Assembly (NCBI GenBank): GCA_023910675.1
Contig: JAAVWC010000001.1
Coordinates: forward strand, 682,001-746,000
Length of the DNA: 64,000 bases
DNA from: Gemmatimonas sp.
Lineage (GTDB): Bacteria; Gemmatimonadota; Gemmatimonadetes; Gemmatimonadales; Gemmatimonadaceae
Direction: 5' to 3'
Shown: positions 1 through 8,531 of the stretch, one piece after another
Position numbering within the stretch: the stretch's first letter is position 1
How the letters are laid out: each line of letters opens with the position of its first letter
Made by a program: the position numbers and the translations under genes
Notes under the pieces: model-generated
What the model was told of the DNA's origin: nothing
The model's database searches: none
The model's input: the letters and a program-made list of their open reading frames with translations, nothing else

Positions 1-487
1 GGTGCCCCAACGCCGCGACCCACGCCATGTCCGGGTTGGTTGGATGCACGATGAGCTCACCAATCGCGCCCGACTCGCGCAACCCGCGAAACGTCCATGT
101 GCGTCCGCCGTCGGTCGAGCGCCACACCCCGCGCCCCACCGACGAGTTGCCGCGAATGGACGCCGAGCCCGTCCCGACCCAGATGACATTGGGGTCGCTG
201 TCTGCCACATCGATGGCACCGATGTTTCCCACGTCGAGGAACCCATCGGTGATGTTGCGCCAATGTGCGCCGGCATCATCGGTCTTCCACACACCACCGC
301 CTGTCGTGCCCATATAGAACACGTGCGGTTGCTCGGCGATCCCCGCGACCGCCGTCGCGCGACCGCCCCGGTGCGGGCCGAGCATGCGGTAGTTGAGGGG
401 CACGAGCGGATCACGCGCCTGGGCCGCGAGTACGGAGGGCGGCGCCGAGAGGGCGGTACAGATTGCGAGTAGACCAACGCCCTTCAT
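1..487 (-). CDS. BNR/sialidase-repeat secreted protein, 3' end outside window
   Basis: Reading from an ATG at 487 on the minus strand, the frame stays open to the window edge, so only the first 162 residues are present. The product begins with a signal peptide (MKGVGLLAICTALSAPPSV, then LAAQA). It then shows Asp-box repeats of the BNR/VPS10 beta-propeller type (TDDAGAHW near residue 74, STDGGRTW near 127) and the GPHRGGRATAV start typical of secreted 'glycosyl hydrolase' BNR proteins. The substrate is unknown; these proteins are exported and often annotated as sialidase-like without proven activity. Its ATG overlaps the TGA of the DUF4342 gene by 4 bases (ATGA), so the two are probably cotranscribed. 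Confidence 0.85.
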   Translation of the reverse strand, partial: MKGVGLLAICTALSAPPSVLAAQARDPLVPLNYRMLGPHRGGRATAVAGIAEQPHVFYMGTTGGGVWKTDDAGAHWRNITDGFLDVGNIGAIDVADSDPNVIWVGTGSASIRGNSSVGRGVWRSTDGGRTWTFRGLRESGAIGELIVHPTNPDMAWVAALGH

Positions 488-750
488 GGTACGCTGGAAT
501 CGCTGCGCACGACGGCCGTGTCCGGATCACGTTCGATGACAATCGTGAACTCCTTCGCGAGCGCCACGATGCCGGCGACGGCAAGCCAGAACGGCATGAG
601 CACCGCGCCGGCGACGCCGGCCGTGAGCGGCATGTCGAGCAGCGTGCGGCCACTCGCGTTGCGAATGATGACCCGACGGACGTTCCCCTCACGCAGCAGC
701 TGCTTGAGAGTGTCCTTCAGTTTGTCGCTCGCGACTTTGATTTCGCTCAT
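484..750 (-). CDS. DUF4342 family small membrane protein
   Basis: An 88-residue protein with the start MSEIKV, a conserved charged N-terminal half (GNVRRVIIRNASGRTLLDMPL) and a hydrophobic segment around residues 43-65. This is the layout of DUF4342 proteins, whose function is unknown. The C-terminal tail (IVIERDPDTAVV) is short and polar. It is immediately upstream of, and overlaps by 4 bases, the BNR-repeat gene. The family call rests on recognition of the N-terminal pattern. Confidence 0.75.
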   Translation of the reverse strand: MSEIKVASDKLKDTLKQLLREGNVRRVIIRNASGRTLLDMPLTAGVAGAVLMPFWLAVAGIVALAKEFTIVIERDPDTAVVRSDSSVP

Positions 751-801
751 GCGCTTTCTCCAAGGTGAGAGATACTCGTACCCTCAGCCAACGTTGCTCA
801 C

Positions 802-1395
802 TCAACCGCCGATCTCGTCCAATCGCGTCAACGTGGCGGCAAAAAGCTCGTACATCCGGCGCAGTCTCGATGCATCCTCAATGAGCCCGGACACCGTGAG
901 CTCAAGGGGATCGATCCCAGGCGTAGGATCGGTAGAGAACGCCTGGTCATCCTTGAGGGCGATCGACCCCTCGAAGTCTGCGCGATAGCGTTCACGGAGC
1001 GGTGCATCACGGAACAGCGTGCGCACGAAGTCTGGCGTGTCACCCTTCAGGACGAACGCGTCGTCGAACACCGGATCATCCACGTGGATATCCAGACGAC
1101 CGAACCACTCCGCCACTGACGTGGCAAAGTTGGCGCGCGATACCGAGAAGCGGTGCGCCGGGTTGGTGGGGCGCGGCGCCGAAAAGATCGTGGAGACCAC
1201 CGGGATCATGACGTTTCCCGTCATGATCATCGTCACGTCGCGCTCAAGGACAATCGGCCCGTGCGCATGCGGAATCACGAGGCGCGCCTCGTGACCGAGC
1301 GAGGGAGCACTCCACGTACCCTGCACTTCGGCGGCAAACGCTTCCCACGTGGACAGAGAGGAGCCCTGCAACAGATGGTTGAGACGCTTGCCCAT
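802..1395 (-). CDS. conserved hypothetical protein, cytosolic
   Basis: A 197-residue protein without signal peptide or membrane segment. I do not recognise a named domain. The middle part (around residues 55-130) reads like an alpha/beta fold with alternating hydrophobic residues, and the C-terminus (DASRLRRMYELFAATLTRL) is helical, similar in style to proteins annotated as 'DUF3137-like'. Only 2 bases separate it from the upstream SRPBCC gene, so they are probably one operon. Confidence 0.7.
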   Translation of the reverse strand: MGKRLNHLLQGSSLSTWEAFAAEVQGTWSAPSLGHEARLVIPHAHGPIVLERDVTMIMTGNVMIPVVSTIFSAPRPTNPAHRFSVSRANFATSVAEWFGRLDIHVDDPVFDDAFVLKGDTPDFVRTLFRDAPLRERYRADFEGSIALKDDQAFSTDPTPGIDPLELTVSGLIEDASRLRRMYELFAATLTRLDEIGG

Positions 1396-1397
1396 GC

Positions 1398-1928
1398 TCA
1401 GTCCTCACTGGTGAGAATGCGTGCAGTTTCCGTTTCCACCACCAATCTAGCCAGCAGTTCATCGAGCTGATCGAACGTCTCCGGCATCGCGGCCGACGCC
1501 CCGGTGTCCACCGCCTCTTCCGACGGGTACAGATCGCGCACCACCACGAGCGTTCTGCCGTGCTGCTCCTCGAACGTCACCGTCGTGACTGTCTCGCCCA
1601 GGTCGCCCTCTTCGTTGGTCCACACCAGCCGCGAGTGCGGGGTCACGTCGGTGTAGGTGCCGAAGAACGCCATTGGGGTATCGCCGTGGAGAAAGACCAG
1701 GCGATACTGCTCGCCAACGCGCACATCCATCTCGCACGACAGCAGCGTGAGCCCGTACGACTTGGGCACCCACCATGTCCGGAACAGATCGGCCGTCGTC
1801 CACGCCTTGAACACGAGATGTGGCGGTCCGTTGACGAGGCGTGTCACCACGACCTCGCGCGGGGTCGGCCGTTCCACCGTGGTCAGTGGTTTGCTTGGGG
1901 TCTCATCACGTTCACTCTGCTTGTCCAT
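1398..1928 (-). CDS. SRPBCC/AHSA1-like domain protein
   Basis: A 176-residue protein with the AHSA1-like START fold. Family signatures are VVVTRLVNGPPHLVFKAWT near residue 26, the WW pair after LFRT, and the C-terminal helix PETFDQLDELLARLV. Such proteins bind hydrophobic ligands and are commonly encoded directly after an ArsR regulator. A GGAGG box lies 9 bases before the ATG at 1928. The reading frame upstream is closed by a stop, so the start is well placed. An ArsR tail overlaps its start in another frame, matching the usual ArsR-SRPBCC operon, but that ArsR gene is broken upstream. Confidence 0.85.
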   Translation of the reverse strand: MDKQSERDETPSKPLTTVERPTPREVVVTRLVNGPPHLVFKAWTTADLFRTWWVPKSYGLTLLSCEMDVRVGEQYRLVFLHGDTPMAFFGTYTDVTPHSRLVWTNEEGDLGETVTTVTFEEQHGRTLVVVRDLYPSEEAVDTGASAAMPETFDQLDELLARLVVETETARILTSED

Positions 1929-2010
1929 GTGCGCGTTCCTCCCGGGTGAGTGCTTCGATCACGGTATCGAGGGCATCGAAGCGTGCGCTCCGGAACTCGT
2001 GATACCGTCC
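1912..2010 (-). pseudogene. ArsR regulator C-terminal remnant
   Basis: The minus-strand frame ending in TGA at 1912 reads RYHEFRSARFDALDTVIEAL, then TREERAHGQAE. This resembles the last helix of ArsR regulators that precede SRPBCC genes. Upstream of about 2010 the resemblance stops and no winged-helix domain can be found, so the gene has lost its DNA-binding part. Confidence 0.4.
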
Positions 2011-2098
2011 CACACATGCAGGCACTGCACTCGAAAGCAACTGGTGCTCTACCCAGCATACACAAATTCGTACGGCTTTGATATCCCCGCCGATCGAC

Positions 2099-2260
2099 TC
2101 ACTGCACCGCGCGAAGGTTCAGTGTCCAGTCGTACTCGGTGTCCACCCAGCGGAAGGCACCACCATGCGCCAGATCGCGCGCCGCTCCGTCGGGGAGAAA
2201 GCGCGCCCAGATTGCGCCGACTCCCGCCAGTGTACCACCAAAGTCTTCGCGGTACTACGT
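2099..2260 (-). pseudogene. C-terminal fragment of an unrecognised protein
   Basis: The minus-strand frame ending in TGA at 2099 reads DFGGTLAGVGAIWARFLPDG and then a Trp-rich tail (FRWVDTEYDWTLNLRAVQ), which looks like genuine protein. It has no start and is cut at about 2260, where an AAA_14 fragment on the other strand begins. I cannot name the family. Confidence 0.3.
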
Positions 2261-2269
2261 GAAGATCGG

Positions 2270-2760
2270 CGAACCGTATACGGTGCGCGCCGCCACGTTT
2301 ACACGATTCTTGACCGTTTGCGCCAGGAACCGTTGCGCCTGATGGACGGTGAGCTCGACTTCCTTCTTGCCGGCTTGGGCGCGGTCGCCATAGACGGCGC
2401 CAAAGCGGTAGGGAAAACGGCGACGGTAATGCGACGGGCGGCACGGACCGTTCGCTTGGATCGCGAGCAGGAGGCCCCGGTCGTGAGGGCTGATCCAGAC
2501 GCCGCGCTACGCGAGCCCTTCCCAGTCTTCTTCGACGAGTGGCAGCACGTCCCATCGGTGTGGGATGCGGTCCGCCATCGCGTTGATGATGACCTCTCGC
2601 CAGGACTGGTCCTCGTGGCGGGCGCCGCCGCGCCCGCGGCGCGTACCCAACCCACGCACACAGGTGCGGGCCGTATCGTGACGGGGCGCATACGCCGACT
2701 GACCATCTCTGAACGATTGCACAGCATCCCACGAGACACCATCAGCGTCGAGTCATTACT
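2270..2760 (+). pseudogene. AAA_14-type ATPase (DUF4143 partner) remnant
   Basis: The plus frame shows a P-loop (VAIDGAKAVGKTAT) and Walker B (FPVFFDEWQHVPSVWDAVR). It ends with GRIVTGRIRRLTISER, the end of the AAA_14 domain of DUF4143-type ATPases. The expected DUF4143 nuclease-like C-terminal half is missing after about 2720. The sensor stretch LVLVAGAAAPAARTQPTHTG is intact. No convincing start codon precedes it. It is a truncated copy, not a working gene. Confidence 0.55.
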
Positions 2761-2849
2761 GACCGTCGGCGAACGCCCGCGCCTGGTCGGAAGCTCACCG
2801 TGGACGCTCTTCGAAAACACGTTTCCTACAGAATCAGCGCGTGTCCGGC

Positions 2850-3210
2850 AACGCGGGGGTGGTGCCCCTTGGAACAGCGGCGGGTTCGTCGAGCGTGCAC
2901 GCGGTACGGCTCTCCATGTGCGCGGCGCGCATGGGAGCCCAGCGCGGCAGCTGCACGCCGACGGAGCGCAGGCTGAAACTCCCGCAGCGCCCATCACCAT
3001 CGGCGCCAGCAGCGCGCTGCAGGCGCCCGCGCGCTCGACAAGTTCAGGGGCGATGCCTACTTCGGCGCTGATCTCCTGCAGCTGCTGCAACGTCAAGCCA
3101 TGCGAGCTCGCGACCGGCCGTGCAATTCCGCCCTGATCCTGCGCCCGCTTGCTCGAGGATGCGGGCGATCTCCTGCTCCTGAGAGCGACGGTTCGCGGTG
3201 ATAACAGGCT
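2850..3210 (-). pseudogene. frameshifted remnant of a conserved protein
   Basis: Two minus frames carry adjoining pieces of one domain: SQEQEIARILEQAG in one, HGLTLQQLQEISAEVGIAPE in another. Together they resemble the N-terminal region of membrane or SRPBCC-type proteins (repressor-like 'GLTLEELQQIAAEAGI' pattern). No frame runs through, so I read it as a decayed gene. Confidence 0.35.
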
Positions 3211-3538
3211 CCCGTCAAGGCGTTGAGTCTTGGCGGCCCTCCGACCGCGCGGCATCGGTTGGTTTCGCTAGGCACGCCGACCGAGAACCGCCCGCAGCGA
3301 CTCGTGTCTCGAAGGCGTGCTGTGACCATTTCGCGCGTGGCGCGCCGCAAACAGAGTGGCACCAGCGCGACAGTCCCTCAACCCGACTCGCGATGCAGGA
3401 CGACCTGCGCGCGAGAAGCTTGCTCCCAATGCGTTGAGCATACGACGCGTCAGGTAAGGTGAGTAAGCAAGAGCTTATGGCTGCGCTTGGCACCAACGTC
3501 GCGCAATCGCGAGGCAAACACAACACGGGATTCCGCTC

Positions 3539-4252
3539 ATGGCCCGCCGCCTCGCTGTCGTCGCTGCTATTGCTACCCTGCTCGCTACGCCGTCCGTGGT
3601 CTAAGCGCACTCCTGCCAGACGATGGCGACCAATCTGGTGCAGAATTGCAACTTCGAGATCGGTTCGCCGCAGAAGAATGGTGCCGACTACCCGAACGCC
3701 ATCGTGTCGTCGTGGACGTCGCTCGGCAGCGCCAGCTCGGGCACCTTCGAGCGAGGGAAGAGCTCGGTCCAGGGCTACACGGCGACGGACAGCACCAGCC
3801 ACCTGGAGTTGCAGGTGAACAGCTCGACCTCTATCCAGCAGTTGCGCACCACAACGGCAGGCGCCGAGTACGCGCTGGATTTCTGGGCCGCGTATCGCCC
3901 GCGCGACCGTAATGGATTCAGCGCGATCGATGTGTACGTGAATAGCAGCGTCCTGATGTCCACGGACCAGATCACCACGCCGTACCGGTGAAACGGTTTC
4001 ACGGATTTCTTCGTCGCGTAGGGTGCCAACACCATGCTCGAGTTCCGCTCCCGCGGCAATCAGCCCAGCGACGGTGACCTCCTGAACGACGTGAGCGTGG
4101 TGGGAACCGGCATCAATACGTCGACGGCATCTGAGCCCTCGTCCTTCGTTCTGCTGGGTGGCGGCGTCTCGCTGTCAGGGTTCATTGCGCGTTGGCGTCG
4201 GCGCGTGTGTGCGGCTCCGGCCGACACGTACGACAACGCGATGCGCGCCTGA
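3539..4252 (+). pseudogene. PEP-CTERM protein gene with three in-frame stops
   Basis: One continuous frame from the ATG at 3539 to TGA at 4252 encodes a signal peptide (MARRLAVVAAIATLLATPSV), a beta-rich carbohydrate-binding-like domain (NLVQNCNFEIGS onward) and a PEP-CTERM tail. The tail is SEPSSFVLLGGGVSLSGFIA followed by RWRRR, a sorting signal for exosortase with SEP in place of PEP. The frame is interrupted by TAA at 3602, TGA at 3989 and TAG at 4019 without any frameshift. The protein would be about 237 residues if read through. An intact PEP-CTERM gene is at 19.8 kb. It is most simply a recently decayed gene. Confidence 0.75.
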
Positions 4253-4272
4253 GAGCGCGCATCGCGTTGTCG
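4231..4272 (+). terminator. perfect 18-bp hairpin at the end of the PEP-CTERM pseudogene
   Basis: Bases 4231-4248 and 4255-4272 are exact reverse complements around a 6-base loop that contains the stop codon. There is no U tract after it, so it may act as a Rho-dependent or bidirectional terminator, or as a mRNA 3' stabiliser. Confidence 0.55.
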
Positions 4273-4396
4273 TGCAAAGCCCGTGCGATGCATGAGGGCG
4301 CGCGAGGAACGCGGGCACTCCGGTACCGTCGCCGCGTCTTCGCTTGGCCACACAGCTCCAACCACTCCGACCGAGAACGCGCACGGTCGGCTGTGT

Positions 4397-4693
4397 CTAG
4401 CGCTTGGGTAAGGCGTCCACTATCCCAGTGACTTCCACCACCACAGGTACACCCTCGATCTCGGTGGGCACTCGTGAGGCGACGCCGCGGTCGATAATAC
4501 CCACCGCGATCGCATCGCGACCTGGTGGCCCAAAAGCGATGCCAACGGAGGTTACACCGGGAATGGCGAGCAACCGTGACGATTCATTGGCCAGCACACG
4601 CTCGATGGTGCTCCGCGGCACCGACTCCGCCGGTCGGTACTCCACAGGACCTGAGTCAGCAAAGTCCGGTTCTCCGTCAGGGCTATGCGCCAT
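4397..4693 (-). CDS. small hypothetical protein next to protease
   Basis: A 98-residue protein without signal peptide. Its core (VTSVGIAFGPPGRDAIAVGI) resembles the 'VxGVGIG' module in the N-terminal half of the neighbouring protease (DRGIVGVGIGLPDPDSIALG). The two may share an inhibitor-like or chaperone-like domain. It lies 71 bases after the protease gene on the same strand, probably in one transcript. Function unknown. Confidence 0.6.
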   Translation of the reverse strand: MAHSPDGEPDFADSGPVEYRPAESVPRSTIERVLANESSRLLAIPGVTSVGIAFGPPGRDAIAVGIIDRGVASRVPTEIEGVPVVVEVTGIVDALPKR

Positions 4694-4764
4694 AGTGATT
4701 CCCCCTTACGCCTGATATCGTACCGGCAACCTAGGTGTCGCCGACATCGTCTACCGCCAATCGC

Positions 4765-5949
4765 TCAAGGTAGCAAGCGAATGTTGAGCGCGGCGAGCAC
4801 AGCGCCAATTGGATTGGCGAATGTCGTGCCGCCACCTCCGGCAAAGAGAAGTCCGACCGGCCGCAGTCCAGACGCCCAATGCCAGATGAGTGAACCGGAA
4901 TCGCCCCCGGCAGAGAACGGGTTTGCGTTGACCGATTGGATCGCGATCTGATTGCGGAACAGTGCGACACGCCCCCCGCCGTAATTCACATTGACGGACA
5001 CGCCGATCTGTGTGACACGGCCTTGCGTGAGGCCCGTGGTGCGACCGCTCTTTCCGACAATCATGCCGAGCGACGCGGCCAATGGCGCCGTTCCGGTGCG
5101 GTAGTAGGCCGCCCTGCCACCGGACAGATAGTATTGCTCGCCACGGATGCGCTCATGCCAGGCCCAACCGAAGGCAGCATCGACAAAGTTCGCAGCGCCG
5201 CCAAACGCGATCGGCACCCACCGCGCCAACACCGCGATCTGGTCACCGGGATGGCGTCCGCCGTCTGCCGGTCCGGGCTGTACGATACTGTCATTGACAC
5301 TCGCCGCATTGGAGTTCGCCAGCACGTGATTGTTGCTGAGAATCAAGTGCCGATTGGTCCACGGAGCGGTGAGGCCGATCGCGCGGCTTCCGAGCGTGCC
5401 GGCGGTCACGTTCACGTGCGCAACCGAGACGCCTCCCGGAGCAGGACGGTGTCGCGCGCGATGCGAATACGCGTCAACCGCGCCCACGTGCACCTGCTGC
5501 ACGGGTACGCTGGACAGCGCGCGCGTCCCTGCGCTCTGCGCGAGCTGACTCAAGAGGACGTCGTGGGGCAAGACGCTTTCGGTGAACAGCGTCAACGATG
5601 GCTCGCCCGGACCACCCGCACCGAGCGCAATACTGTCCGGATCAGGCAGTCCGATACCGACCCCGACAATGCCCCTGTCAGCGGACGCATCGGACAACGT
5701 GTCAGTCGCGCCCGACGCTGCGAGCAGCGTTGCATCGACCGCATCGCGAAGCGCGAGGAGATCGCTCGACACGCCAGCTTGTACCAGTACTGATTGCACT
5801 TCTGCCTCAACGCTCAGCGCCTCACGGCCAGAGCTGAACGCGTCCGGATTCTCCGGACCGGCGGTGGAGGATTCACCGCCCCCTGTGTTGCTGTCGTCTC
5901 CTTCGCCAGGATTTTCCATGTGCGAAGTATCGCTACTCTTGCGGGACAT
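4765..5949 (-). CDS. chymotrypsin-fold serine protease
   Basis: A 394-residue protein with the trypsin-like catalytic triad in order: His in LSNNHVLA (about residue 208), Asp in NFVDAAF (about 257), Ser in SAGGDSGSLIW (about 353). Residues 1-60 are acidic and low-complexity, followed by a module (DRGIVGVGIGLPDPDSIALG) seen also in the next gene. No signal peptide is visible, so it may act in the cytoplasm or leave by another route. Start at 5949 is chosen because GGAGG lies 9 bases upstream. The S1-like fold with conserved 'NNHVLA' resembles stand-alone bacterial S1 peptidases that cleave partner proteins; its target is not evident. Confidence 0.8.
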   Translation of the reverse strand: MSRKSSDTSHMENPGEGDDSNTGGGESSTAGPENPDAFSSGREALSVEAEVQSVLVQAGVSSDLLALRDAVDATLLAASGATDTLSDASADRGIVGVGIGLPDPDSIALGAGGPGEPSLTLFTESVLPHDVLLSQLAQSAGTRALSSVPVQQVHVGAVDAYSHRARHRPAPGGVSVAHVNVTAGTLGSRAIGLTAPWTNRHLILSNNHVLANSNAASVNDSIVQPGPADGGRHPGDQIAVLARWVPIAFGGAANFVDAAFGWAWHERIRGEQYYLSGGRAAYYRTGTAPLAASLGMIVGKSGRTTGLTQGRVTQIGVSVNVNYGGGRVALFRNQIAIQSVNANPFSAGGDSGSLIWHWASGLRPVGLLFAGGGGTTFANPIGAVLAALNIRLLP

Positions 5950-6169
5950 ATTCTGTCGCCTCCCTGACTGCGATGTGCAGCGACTTGCTGCGGTGGGCAT
6001 TGCTCTTCGGGAGCGACCACACTACATGCACACGAGAACTTCGTCAACAAAAAGTTTCGTACACTTCAGGTTGGCAACGCTTCACGAACCCGTTGCCGGT
6101 GAACGATTCGTCCGCATCAATACTCGAGGAACACCGTTGGCCCAACGCGGCCATCGACTGACCAATCAA

Positions 6170-6660
6170 TGCAACGGACTGAACAGAGCGCATACCGCCA
6201 CGTGTGAGATAAGGGTCGAGAGTTGACTCACAAGCGCATCCGGCGGCAACAGATCATCGTCCACGACGCCGGGATCAAGCGTCGGTTGACTTTGCAGTGC
6301 TTTCCGTGAGACCGGCAGCGAACGGATACCGCTGCCGTCCGACGCTGAGAGATCAAGGTAGAGTTCAAGGGGTCAGAGTCCTTCTCAGAGTTCAAGGGGT
6401 CAGAGTCCTTCTCAGTTCAAGGACTCTGACCCCTCGAAACGGAGCCGCGTGCCGTGAGCGGTGAGCGTCAGGCGACTAGGTGCGCGCTGTGTATCGACCG
6501 CCTGGAATTCGCTGCACCCTCATGACTACACGGTAACCCGATCCATCACACTATCATCGGCGTCGACCGTCGCCGGCGCGTCAACCGCCGTGATCGGCAA
6601 CATGATCGTCCGCGCCGGCTCGAGCAACGTGCCACAGCCGGATACGAGCAGCGAGCTCTC
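6170..6660 (-). pseudogene. two gene remnants flanking dispersed repeats
   Basis: The minus strand at 6170-6360 reads ELYLDLSASDGSGIRSLPVS and ends in a TAA/TGA-rich tail, a C-terminal fragment with no start. At 6440-6660 another frame reads TLLDESSLLVSGCGTLLEPA and then shifts to RAPSRLTLTAHGTRLR, resembling the end of an Ig-like secreted protein. The two parts are separated by three copies of the AAGGGGTCAGAGTC repeat. Neither is a working gene. Confidence 0.35.
6367..6434. repeat. dispersed repeat AAGGGGTCAGAGTCCTT, three copies
   Basis: Two direct copies (6367 and 6393) and one inverted copy (6418-6434), so the last two can form a hairpin. Six further copies follow up to 15.6 kb. Confidence 0.85.
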
Positions 6661-6683
6661 GTCAAGAAGTGTGTAAATGCGCG

Positions 6684-7637
6684 TCAGGCGGCGGCCTTCT
6701 GGGTGGATGACACAGCGGGGACTTCGATGCCATCCGCATAGCGGACGCCACGATACACATCACGGCACTGCTCGGGCGCGTTGAGCTTGCGAAAACGTTT
6801 CTCGGTGACGCGGAGCAAACGCCAAATAGTCGCCGTGGCGCGTTCGACTTTCTTGAAGCGCTTCGCCGCGCTGGTACGCAGCCGCACCGCCGCAAAGGGC
6901 GATTCGACGACGTTGGTGGTGCGCCGATGGCGCCAATGCGCTTTCGGAAACTGGTAGTACGTGTTGCGGAACGTGTGGTTGCAGCACCGTTGTTCCGCCG
7001 CGTGCGGCCACACTTGGCCCACCGCGTTCCACAGGCGCAGCGCCCCGTCGTCGATCACGCACGCCGGTGCCGGCAAGCCGCGCGCCGTGAGATCGCGGAG
7101 GATCTCCGCCCAGCTCTCGCGCGACTCGCGGTGGCCACTCTCGACGGCGAGCACCACCTCCGGGGTGTGTCGCTGAAACAGCGGCAACACGCGACTCACG
7201 AAGCGCGCGTCCAGATTCCGCACGCGTGGCCGTCGCACGGTCACCGTACCGTTGAGCAGCGCAAGCTGTCGCGGCTGGCCGTAGCCATTCCGATAGCCGC
7301 TCACCGCAGTTCCCCGTCGCGCATGCTTGGCGCGACCGAGCAGCTCCTCCACTTCTTCCGCCAACACGCGCTGCAGGCCGGGTTGCACTTGATCACGCAC
7401 GAACACTTCCAGCGACCGCCAGGTCGGGCTGGACGATGCGGCAGAATTGTCGATCTTGATCACGGGCGGTGGCTCCTTTTCGATGCCGGGATACTCCCGG
7501 GGTGATTGGATTACCCGAAAAGGTGCCACCGACTGCCGTTCAGTTCCACACTTCTTGATTGTACCTCCGAGCAGCGCGGTGACGAGGCTCAGGCCGACGC
7601 GCCTCCGACGCAACAGCCACGTGCGGTGTTCAGTCAT
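6684..7637 (-). pseudogene. IS256-family (mutator) transposase, internally deleted
   Basis: The C-terminal half carries IS256 features: AEILRDLTARGLPAPACVID, RCCNHTFRN, HWRHRRTTNVVESPFAAVRL and a final RRLLRVTEKRF-like helix. The frame is open (317 residues) but IS256 transposases are about 400. Segments are missing where the first catalytic Asp and the region between CCNH and the ESPF motif should be (QFPKAHWRHR follows CCNH after only a dozen residues). It should be inactive. Its N-terminus up to residue 60 is not IS-like. Confidence 0.75.
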
Positions 7638-7762
7638 CTGGCATCAGCGACGCGTGTAGTCGATTACATCATCATCATTCCCTCCGGCGCGCTGGCGCCA
7701 AAGACCATGGGGGATTTCCTCCCATTGCTGAGCAACACGGCTCACGCACACGCGCCTACCCG

Positions 7763-8494
7763 TCAGCGCAACCCGTACGTCACCGTCGTCACTACGCGCA
7801 GTCGCTTGTTCACCTGGCTCTCTTCGCTGATCCCCGCGGCCTGATCACGCGGGAGAATTTCAAAGAAGCCCTGACTTGCCGTGCGAATCCCTGACAGTTC
7901 GCTGCGCGAGTCCTTCGCGAACTGCTCAGCCCCTTCCCGCGCACGCGCCGTCGCCTCGGCGATCATGGCGGGCTTGAAGTCGTTGAGCTTGGTGAAGACG
8001 AACGTGGGACCACCACCACCATACTCCTGACCGCTGGAGAGCACGACGCCCTGCCGCACGAGCTCGGGGACGCGCTGACTGGCCTGCTGTACGAGATCGA
8101 CGCGCGACGAGCGCACGACGATCGTTTGCCTGATGACGTAGCGCGCACCGCTCGAGCCCATGGAGCTCTGGTCCTGCACGACGAACTCCTGCACGGTGAT
8201 TTCGGCGGCGGTCGAGTCGAGCTGATTGGCCGCGAGAAAGGTCCGCACCGCCTGCACGCTCCGGTCGAGCGTCGCGCTGGCGGCGGCAAGATCGTCGTTG
8301 GAAGCCATGATGCGAAGCGGCCAGATGGCGAGGTCAGCCTTGGCTTCGCGTTCGGAGACCCCCTTCACCGATACCGTGCGGTCGGCGGTGCGCACCATCG
8401 TTACACCGCGCCCCACGAGAAAGCCGGCGGCGGCAATGCCGGCGGCAACGAGCAGAGCCGGCAGGAGCAGGGACGCAGAAGGTCGGGTCTCCAT
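7763..8494 (-). CDS. SIMPL (DUF541) domain protein
   Basis: A 243-residue protein with one N-terminal membrane anchor (LLLPALLVAAGIAAAGFLVG) followed by the SIMPL domain. Markers are RTVSVKGVSEREAKADLA at about residue 40, the long helix region, and the end KRLRVVTTVTYGLR. SIMPL proteins form periplasmic oligomers; their role is not settled. The gene stands alone between the IS256 remnant and the beta-propeller gene, all on the minus strand. Confidence 0.85.
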   Translation of the reverse strand: METRPSASLLLPALLVAAGIAAAGFLVGRGVTMVRTADRTVSVKGVSEREAKADLAIWPLRIMASNDDLAAASATLDRSVQAVRTFLAANQLDSTAAEITVQEFVVQDQSSMGSSGARYVIRQTIVVRSSRVDLVQQASQRVPELVRQGVVLSSGQEYGGGGPTFVFTKLNDFKPAMIAEATARAREGAEQFAKDSRSELSGIRTASQGFFEILPRDQAAGISEESQVNKRLRVVTTVTYGLR

Positions 8495-8531
8495 GATGCG
8501 GTTGGGAGTGGTTCACGTGGACAGCAGCGCG

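Noticed and set aside
1-472. Plus-strand ORF from base 2
   Set aside because: It mirrors the BNR-repeat gene on the minus strand, which shows signal peptide and Asp boxes.
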